NCBI GenBank assembly: GCA_900547615.1
Contig: URHH01000045.1
Span: 1-18,514, forward strand
Direction: 5' to 3'
DNA length: 18,514 nucleotides
Origin: an uncultured Blautia sp.
GTDB taxonomy: Bacteria > Bacillota > Clostridia > Lachnospirales > Lachnospiraceae
Under the pieces are notes generated by a model. That model did not search any database. It was not told the DNA's origin and saw only the letters and a program-made list of their open reading frames with translations. Of the stretch, positions 14,607-18,514 are shown piece after piece (the stretch's first letter is position 1; every line of letters starts with the position of its first letter). The position numbers and the translations under genes were made by a program.

Positions 14607-15155
14607 TTACTGCTCCATCTGGCGTCCCAGAAATCCTGCTGCCGTCTGTACAAGAAGACGTTCCGAATTTCCCATCACATCTTTTTCGCTTCTTCCCATA
14701 AGAATCACTGCTCCAATGGCATCTCCCGCACATATGATTGGCTGTACAGCCTGAGAATACAAATTCCCTGCCTGGTCTGACACCACAGGGATTTTTCCTT
14801 TCTCATTTCCATTTGCACAGATGCCTTCCCTGTCTCCGATCGCACCTTCCAGTTCCTTACTGATTTCTTTTCCCGCAAACTCCTTATTTCCCGGTCCTGC
14901 TGCCGCCACCACCTGATCATGATCTGTAATACATGCCACAAGACCGGTTGTCTGTGCCAGCGCTTCCGCGTATTCTTTCGCAAAAATACTCAGTTCCCCA
15001 ATAGGAGAATATTTTTTCAATATGATCTGTCCCTCTCTGTCTGTAAAAATCTCAAGAGGCGTTCCCTCCTTTATCCTCAGTGTCCTTCTGATTTCCTTTG
15101 GAATTACAACTCTTCCCAGATCGTCAATCCTTCTTACTATTCCCGTTGCTTTCAT
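14607..15155 (-). CDS. spoVT: Stage V sporulation protein T, AbrB-GAF transcriptional regulator
   Basis: SpoVT modulates forespore gene expression late in sporulation. The 182-aa length fits. Residues 1-50 (MKATGIVRRIDDLGRVVIPKE, then IRRTLRIKEGTPLEIF) form the swapped-hairpin AbrB DNA-binding domain. Residues about 55-180 form a GAF-like domain with TGLVACITDHDQVVAAAG and the C-terminal helix. ATG at 15155 was chosen over the longer frame to 15203 because GGAGG precedes it and known SpoVT proteins start MKATGIVRRIDDLGR. The leader holds a forespore-type promoter candidate and an inverted repeat covering the ribosome binding site. Its presence indicates a spore former. Confidence 0.96.
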   Translation of the reverse strand: MKATGIVRRIDDLGRVVIPKEIRRTLRIKEGTPLEIFTDREGQIILKKYSPIGELSIFAKEYAEALAQTTGLVACITDHDQVVAAAGPGNKEFAGKEISKELEGAIGDREGICANGNEKGKIPVVSDQAGNLYSQAVQPIICAGDAIGAVILMGRSEKDVMGNSERLLVQTAAGFLGRQMEQ

Positions 15156-15157
15156 AA

Positions 15158-15238
15158 AAAAATTCCTCCATCTACTGTACTTTCCGTTTGCTGTACTTTC
15201 CATTTATGGAAATAGTATCTGTAGATGGAGAAATTTTT
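15158..15238 (-). promoter_or_regulatory. spoVT leader inverted repeat masking the ribosome binding site
   Basis: AAAAATTCCTCCATCTAC (15158-15175) and GTAGATGGAGAAATTTTT (15221-15238) are complementary at 17 of 18 positions across a 45-nt spacer. On the minus strand the 3' arm includes the GGAGG of spoVT. The spacer also has two copies of CTGTACTTTCC (15175-15185, 15191-15201) and the palindrome TTTCCATTTATGGAAA. Confidence 0.65.
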
Positions 15239-15242
15239 ATGC
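15213..15242 (-). promoter_or_regulatory. Candidate sigma-G/F-type promoter of spoVT
   Basis: GCATA (15242-15238), 18-bp spacer and GATACTA (15219-15213) match the Bacillus sigma-G pattern as I recall it (GHATR, 18, CATWHTA) except for one base. In Bacillus, spoVT is a sigma-G gene, so the match is functionally sensible. Confidence 0.5.
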
Positions 15243-15249
15243 GCTTTTT

Positions 15250-15513
15250 TTAGTGATCTGCATAATGATATTTACAGGAAATAATATATACGTTCTTCTC
15301 GTCAATTTTATAAACCAGTCTGTCTTTCTCATTGATTCTTCGACTCCAAAATCCAGATAAATCACCTAACAGCGGTTCTGGTTTTCCAAGACCGGAATTT
15401 CCATTTCTACAGACATCTTCAATAAGTTTATTAATTTTTTTCAATGTTTTCTTATCTTCTGTTTGCCAGTAGATATAATCAGCCCAGGCGTTTTGAGTAA
15501 AAACTTTATTCAT
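15250..15513 (-). CDS. yoeB: YoeB/Txe-family ribosome-dependent mRNA interferase toxin
   Basis: This RelE-superfamily toxin cleaves mRNA at the ribosomal A site. The 87-aa protein from ATG at 15513 (MNKVFTQNAWADYIYW) keeps the catalytic set at the same numbers as E. coli YoeB: Glu46 (KPEPL), Arg65, His83 and Tyr84 (CKYHY). The start overlaps the antitoxin stop by 8 nt (ATGAATAA) and no separate ribosome binding site is obvious, so translation is probably coupled. The longer frame to 15528 lies inside the antitoxin end. The gene appears intact and active. Confidence 0.95.
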   Translation of the reverse strand: MNKVFTQNAWADYIYWQTEDKKTLKKINKLIEDVCRNGNSGLGKPEPLLGDLSGFWSRRINEKDRLVYKIDEKNVYIISCKYHYADH

Positions 15514-15772
15514 CTGCAGTAACCTCAACCAGTTCTTTCATTTGAAACAATCCGTCTTCCAGCTGTTTTTTAGATTCCATAAGCCATTTATAGTTAGTCT
15601 GATTTCCCATGAGATGCATATTTTCCATCATATTATTATATGTCTCTTCTGATAACATCACGATATTTTTATTTTTTTTGCGAGTGACAATAAGCGTTTC
15701 ATAATCATCAGTGACTTTGTCCATACACTCCTTCATATTTCCTCTTAATTCCGTATAATTAACTGCTAACAT
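15506..15772 (-). CDS. yefM: YefM/Phd-family antitoxin
   Basis: It binds and neutralises YoeB and represses the operon with it. The 88-aa protein from ATG at 15772 starts MLAVNYTELRGNMKECMDKV, the Phd/YefM DNA-binding fold (ITYTELRxN pattern), followed by VTRKKNKNIVMLSEETYNNMMEN. The C-terminal half (about 60-88) is the toxin-wrapping helix. I chose this start because GGAGG lies 8 nt upstream; ATG at 15787 has none. It is the first gene of a two-gene operon with a strong promoter and a candidate operator immediately upstream. Confidence 0.95.
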   Translation of the reverse strand: MLAVNYTELRGNMKECMDKVTDDYETLIVTRKKNKNIVMLSEETYNNMMENMHLMGNQTNYKWLMESKKQLEDGLFQMKELVEVTADE

Positions 15773-15795
15773 AAAATTCACCTCCAAGTATAAAC

Positions 15796-15845
15796 GTACA
15801 ATTTTCTGTACTTATATTATAATATGCTGAAAGATACGCTGTCAA
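15796..15845 (-). promoter_or_regulatory. yefM-yoeB promoter and candidate operator
   Basis: TTGACA (15845-15840), 18-bp spacer and TATAAT (15821-15816) form a consensus promoter on the minus strand. GTACA-attttc-TGTAC (15796-15811) is a palindrome just past the -10. YefM-YoeB of E. coli binds palindromes with a TGTACA core, so this is a plausible autoregulatory site. Confidence 0.75.
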
Positions 15846-15908
15846 TACAAACCTGTATTTCTTTCCGTTATTATTTCTTTTTTTCTTTATTATAACCCCT
15901 TCTGTATT

Positions 15909-15951
15909 CACAAAAATTCCCCCTTGCATTTTGGAATTTTTGTGTTATAGT
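15909..15951 (+). promoter_or_regulatory. Promoter with 12-bp inverted repeat ahead of the hemolysin III gene
   Basis: TTGCAT (15924-15929), 16-bp spacer and TATAGT (15946-15951) form a plausible promoter. CACAAAAATTCC (15909-15920) and GGAATTTTTGTG (15933-15944) are perfectly complementary and flank the -35, with the right arm inside the spacer. This is operator geometry; the regulator is unknown. Confidence 0.6.
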
Positions 15952-16013
15952 ATTCATATACTTAATATGTAGTTTTTAAAACTATATGAGAATATTTCCA
16001 GGAGGCGACTTAC

Positions 16014-16673
16014 ATGAAACTGAAATTAAAAGACCCGGGAAGCGCCATCACTCACGGCATCGCCATGCTACTTGCCATTGCAGGCGCTGCTCCTCTGATC
16101 GTAAAAGCTGCCAGAAGCAAAGATACCCTTCATATTGTGGCAATCAGCATTTTTATCCTTACCATGATCCTTCTTTATGCTGCAAGCACCCTTTATCACT
16201 CTGTCGATTCCACAGAAAAGGTAAACAGAAGACTTCGGAAAATGGATCATATGATGATTTTTATTATGATAGCCGGAAGCTACACACCTGTATGCCTCAT
16301 CGCCCTTCATAACCGCACAGGATACGTTCTCTGCGCGCTTGTCTGGGCAGTTGCCATTGTCGGCATACTGCTAAAAGGACTTTGGATAAACTGTCCGAAA
16401 TGGCTCTCCTCTGTTCTTTATATTGGAATGGGCTGGCTTTGTGTCCTTGCTTTTGTGCCTATTTTCCATTCCCTTCCAAGAGCAGGCTTTGGCTGGCTTC
16501 TCGCAGGCGGCATTATTTATACCATCGGCGGTATTATTTACGCATTAAAGCTTCCTATTTTTAATGCAGCGCACAAAAACTTCGGCTCACATGAAATTTT
16601 CCATGTGTTTATTATGCTTGGGAGCGCCTGCCACTTTATTGTCATGTATTTCTTTGTGGCAGTTTTACCTTAA
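16014..16673 (+). CDS. Hemolysin III family membrane protein (PAQR superfamily, YqfA/TrhA-like)
   Basis: This integral inner-membrane protein of 219 aa has seven predicted helices, the family norm. Conserved PAQR positions are visible: PGSAITHGIAM in helix 1, STLYHS at the end of helix 2, MDHMMIFIMIAGSYTP around helix 3, and GSHEIFHVFIMLGSACHF in helix 7. The Asp and His residues are the proposed metal-binding site of the superfamily. Bacterial members have been linked to membrane homeostasis; the haemolysin name is historical and no toxin role follows. ATG at 16014 has AGGAGG 8 nt upstream. It is a single gene between its own promoter and a terminator. Confidence 0.94.
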   Translation: MKLKLKDPGSAITHGIAMLLAIAGAAPLIVKAARSKDTLHIVAISIFILTMILLYAASTLYHSVDSTEKVNRRLRKMDHMMIFIMIAGSYTPVCLIALHNRTGYVLCALVWAVAIVGILLKGLWINCPKWLSSVLYIGMGWLCVLAFVPIFHSLPRAGFGWLLAGGIIYTIGGIIYALKLPIFNAAHKNFGSHEIFHVFIMLGSACHFIVMYFFVAVLP

Positions 16674-16703
16674 AACACAAGCGGATAAATTCTCTTTTTT
16701 CTC

Positions 16704-16738
16704 AAAAAAACCACCGAATCCGGTGGTTTTTGGTTTTT
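16704..16738 (+). terminator. Intrinsic terminator after the hemolysin III gene
   Basis: AAAAACCACCG and CGGTGGTTTTT pair around an AATC loop, and further T-rich sequence follows. The A-run on the other side makes it potentially bidirectional. Confidence 0.88.
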
Positions 16739-16765
16739 GACGTATTTCCAAAAAAGTGTTACACT
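16737..16765 (+). promoter_or_regulatory. Promoter of the cation diffusion facilitator gene
   Basis: TTGACG (16737-16742), 17-bp spacer and TACACT (16760-16765), ending about 35 nt before the ATG at 16801 and starting at the tail of the preceding terminator. Confidence 0.6.
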
Positions 16766-16800
16766 TAATCTTAAACTTATACTAAGGAAGGTGATTATTC

Positions 16801-17712
16801 ATGTCTTCTCGTTCGCGTGAACGTTCTGAAGAATTATTAGAAAAGCGTATTTTGCTGCTTTCATTTCTCTCTGGGGTCGGTTTCGTTATAGTCGAATTAA
16901 TTTACGCTATATACAGCCATTCCCAGTCTACCTTAATGGACGCGCTATATGACGCTTCTGAGCTGGTTTTCATTATCCTGCTCTTATTTTTAACGCCGCT
17001 GTTTCATCGCCCTATTTCAGAAAAACACCCTTATGGTTTTTTTCAGGTAGAATCTTTTTTTATCTTAATCAAAAACATTATGATGACCTCTGTAACTGTC
17101 AGCGTCCTGACAAGCGTTATTGAAAAACTCCTTTCTGGAGGCAACGCAATTGACAAAGGACAAGTTTCTCTTTTCCAGCTCATGCTTGGTCTTGCCAGTT
17201 TGATCATTCTTCTGATCATGAAATGGATGAGCCGCAAAATTTCCTCGCCTACTGTAAAAGCCGAAATACTTGGCTGGAAGCTGGATGTAGCATACAGTCT
17301 CGGAATGTCTTTGGCGTTTTTTATCGCTGTACAGCTGCAGAATACGTCCCTGGGATTTCTTTCCCCGTATTTTGACCAGATTATTGCCATTGTCGTTATG
17401 ATTTTTATGGTTCCTGAAACCATTAAAATGCTGGTATCTGCATTCAGAGAACTTTTCCTGTTTTCTCCGGAACAGAAGACAGTTGACAGAATCAAAGAAA
17501 TCTCCGGAAAAATCCTGGAAAACTATTCCTTTACACCCGTTTTCTATGATATTTCCAGAACAGGACGAAAGATGTGGGTATCCATTTACTTCCAGGTTGA
17601 AATGGATTCCATATGTGTAAAATATATTCAGGAAGCAAATAAGTCTCTAAATGAAAAGATTTCACAGGAATTCCCTGATGCTTCCTGTGAAATCATTCTT
17701 GACACTCATTAA
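16801..17712 (+). CDS. Cation diffusion facilitator family transporter
   Basis: A metal-ion/proton antiporter of the inner membrane, 303 aa. Helices lie at about 18-38, 48-66, 88-108, 125-142, 160-178 and 190-208, followed by a cytoplasmic C-terminal domain (about 215-303). The family signature KHPYGFFQVES is present after helix 2. Helix 2 has Asp47 and Asp51 (MDALYD). In helix 5 the usual His-x3-Asp is Gly158-x3-Asp162, so the transport site is not the standard zinc set and the metal cannot be assigned. The layout resembles the COG3965-like branch. GGAAGG precedes ATG at 16801. The stop codon overlaps that of the convergent GH42 gene. Confidence 0.9.
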   Translation: MSSRSRERSEELLEKRILLLSFLSGVGFVIVELIYAIYSHSQSTLMDALYDASELVFIILLLFLTPLFHRPISEKHPYGFFQVESFFILIKNIMMTSVTVSVLTSVIEKLLSGGNAIDKGQVSLFQLMLGLASLIILLIMKWMSRKISSPTVKAEILGWKLDVAYSLGMSLAFFIAVQLQNTSLGFLSPYFDQIIAIVVMIFMVPETIKMLVSAFRELFLFSPEQKTVDRIKEISGKILENYSFTPVFYDISRTGRKMWVSIYFQVEMDSICVKYIQEANKSLNEKISQEFPDASCEIILDTH

Positions 17713-18514
17713 TGTTTATTTATCTTAATAACAGCAATTCCATATGGCGGAAGCTTTTCCATACTCTCTCCATAGAGAGCTTCCGCCTCTCCCTCCGGGA
17801 GGGGAAGACTTACTTCCTCTTTTCCCCAGTTCTGGTAAATATAGAAACGCTCCTTTTCTGTCTCTCTTGAAGTCACTTCAAGTCCCTCTGGAATATCTTC
17901 TTTAATTCCGCAGGAAATTCCACTCTCTTTCACAATCTTCTTTAAGAAGTCTTCCTGAAATCCCTGTTCTGCATCAGCCGCAACATACCAGGCTTTGCCT
18001 TTTCCATAAGTATTTACAGTAAGAGCCGGATAACCTGCATAAAAGTCGCTTCCGTATGTCATAACAGTCCCTGCTCCGCGAATCTCTACAAGGTCACAGA
18101 GATATTTGCAGGAGTATGTTTTCTCCATTCCCAGAGCATTTCCCTCAACAGGCACAAGAGAATTTTCTTCCCAGTCATATAGACCGTCAATCTCTGTACT
18201 GCGGATTCCAAGTACGTCCATCAGTCCGTGAGGCACGCCTCCAAGGAAACATTTATCTGTATCATCTACGATTCCGGACCAGTAGGTGGCAATAAAAATA
18301 CCGCCGTCTTCCACAAATTTCCGCACTTTTTCCTCAAATCCGTCACGGAACATATAACACATAGGCGCTGCAAAAATTTTGTAGCCGGAAAGGTCGCATG
18401 TCATATCTACAAGGTCTACATTCAGTCCAAGTTTACGGAATCCTTTGTAATACTTTAACTGTGCCTCTCTGTAATGAAGCCCTTTATTTCTGGGTCCCTG
18501 GCTGTCCTCCATTG
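17709..18514 (-). CDS. GH42 beta-galactosidase, C-terminal part (5' end outside window)
   Basis: This cytoplasmic glycoside hydrolase family 42 enzyme hydrolyses beta-galactosides. Only about 268 C-terminal residues are in the window, against roughly 660-700 for a full enzyme, so the catalytic barrel with its two glutamates is off the right edge. Visible parts are the trimerisation/Rossmann-like domain (KYYKGFRKLGLNVDLVDM, YKIFAAPMCYMF, VEDGGIFIATYWSGIVDDTD, GGVPHGLMDVLGIRSTEIDG) and the C-terminal beta domain ending PLPEGEAEALYGESMEKLPPYGIAVIKI. The Met at 18512 (MEDSQGPRN) is internal, because family members continue upstream through this segment. It is convergent with the CDF gene; the two stops share a TTAA. 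Confidence 0.93.
   Translation of the reverse strand, partial: MEDSQGPRNKGLHYREAQLKYYKGFRKLGLNVDLVDMTCDLSGYKIFAAPMCYMFRDGFEEKVRKFVEDGGIFIATYWSGIVDDTDKCFLGGVPHGLMDVLGIRSTEIDGLYDWEENSLVPVEGNALGMEKTYSCKYLCDLVEIRGAGTVMTYGSDFYAGYPALTVNTYGKGKAWYVAADAEQGFQEDFLKKIVKESGISCGIKEDIPEGLEVTSRETEKERFYIYQNWGKEEVSLPLPEGEAEALYGESMEKLPPYGIAVIKINKH

Noticed and set aside
16014..16673. Reading the hemolysin III protein as a virulence toxin linked to the Rhs locus
   Set aside because: It is a seven-helix PAQR membrane protein with a historical name, about 9 kb away, with its own promoter and terminator.

Overview
The window looks like a chromosomal segment of a spore-forming Firmicute, most likely a gut Lachnospiraceae relative. 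This is inferred from the AGGAGG-type ribosome binding sites, a SpoVT regulator, a clostridial-type acyl-ACP thioesterase, a GH42 beta-galactosidase and a WapA-like YD-repeat giant protein. No transposase, integrase, phage gene, rRNA or CRISPR array is visible.

Left third (1-7311, all minus strand): a contact-dependent toxin locus. In transcription order it has a consensus promoter with a short terminated leader, a 73-aa XRE regulator, a ~2,190-aa Rhs/YD-repeat protein with an unrecognised AT-rich toxin tip, and a small two-helix membrane protein cut by the window edge that is the positional candidate for immunity.

Middle (7449-12325, all minus strand): a co-directional string of housekeeping genes. 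These are a tRNA-Gln, an AllA-like ureidoglycolate lyase, a TrmH/SpoU RNA methyltransferase, a 59-aa small protein, an acyl-ACP thioesterase and a Gfo/Idh/MocA oxidoreductase. Two accessory modules interrupt it. One is a RelA/SpoT-like small alarmone synthetase overlapping an 81-aa partner (a toxSAS-type toxin-antitoxin candidate), on an AT-rich insert bounded by a 38-bp direct repeat that duplicates the 3' end of the lyase gene. The other is a decayed MntA/HepT pair with a frameshifted nucleotidyltransferase and an internally deleted HEPN gene.

Right third (12522-18514): nicotinate phosphoribosyltransferase (NAD salvage) is followed by a cytoplasmic VanY/VanXY-like M15 peptidase whose ribosome binding site lies in a terminator hairpin. 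Facing it is spoVT, with a forespore-type promoter candidate and an inverted repeat that can mask its ribosome binding site. Next come an intact YefM-YoeB toxin-antitoxin pair, a hemolysin-III/PAQR membrane protein, a cation diffusion facilitator and, convergent with it, the C-terminal part of a GH42 beta-galactosidase.

The main theme is a conserved metabolic backbone carrying three toxin-antitoxin-like modules (one intact, one candidate, one ruined) between 10.3 and 15.8 kb, plus an Rhs toxin with a replaceable tip at the left end.
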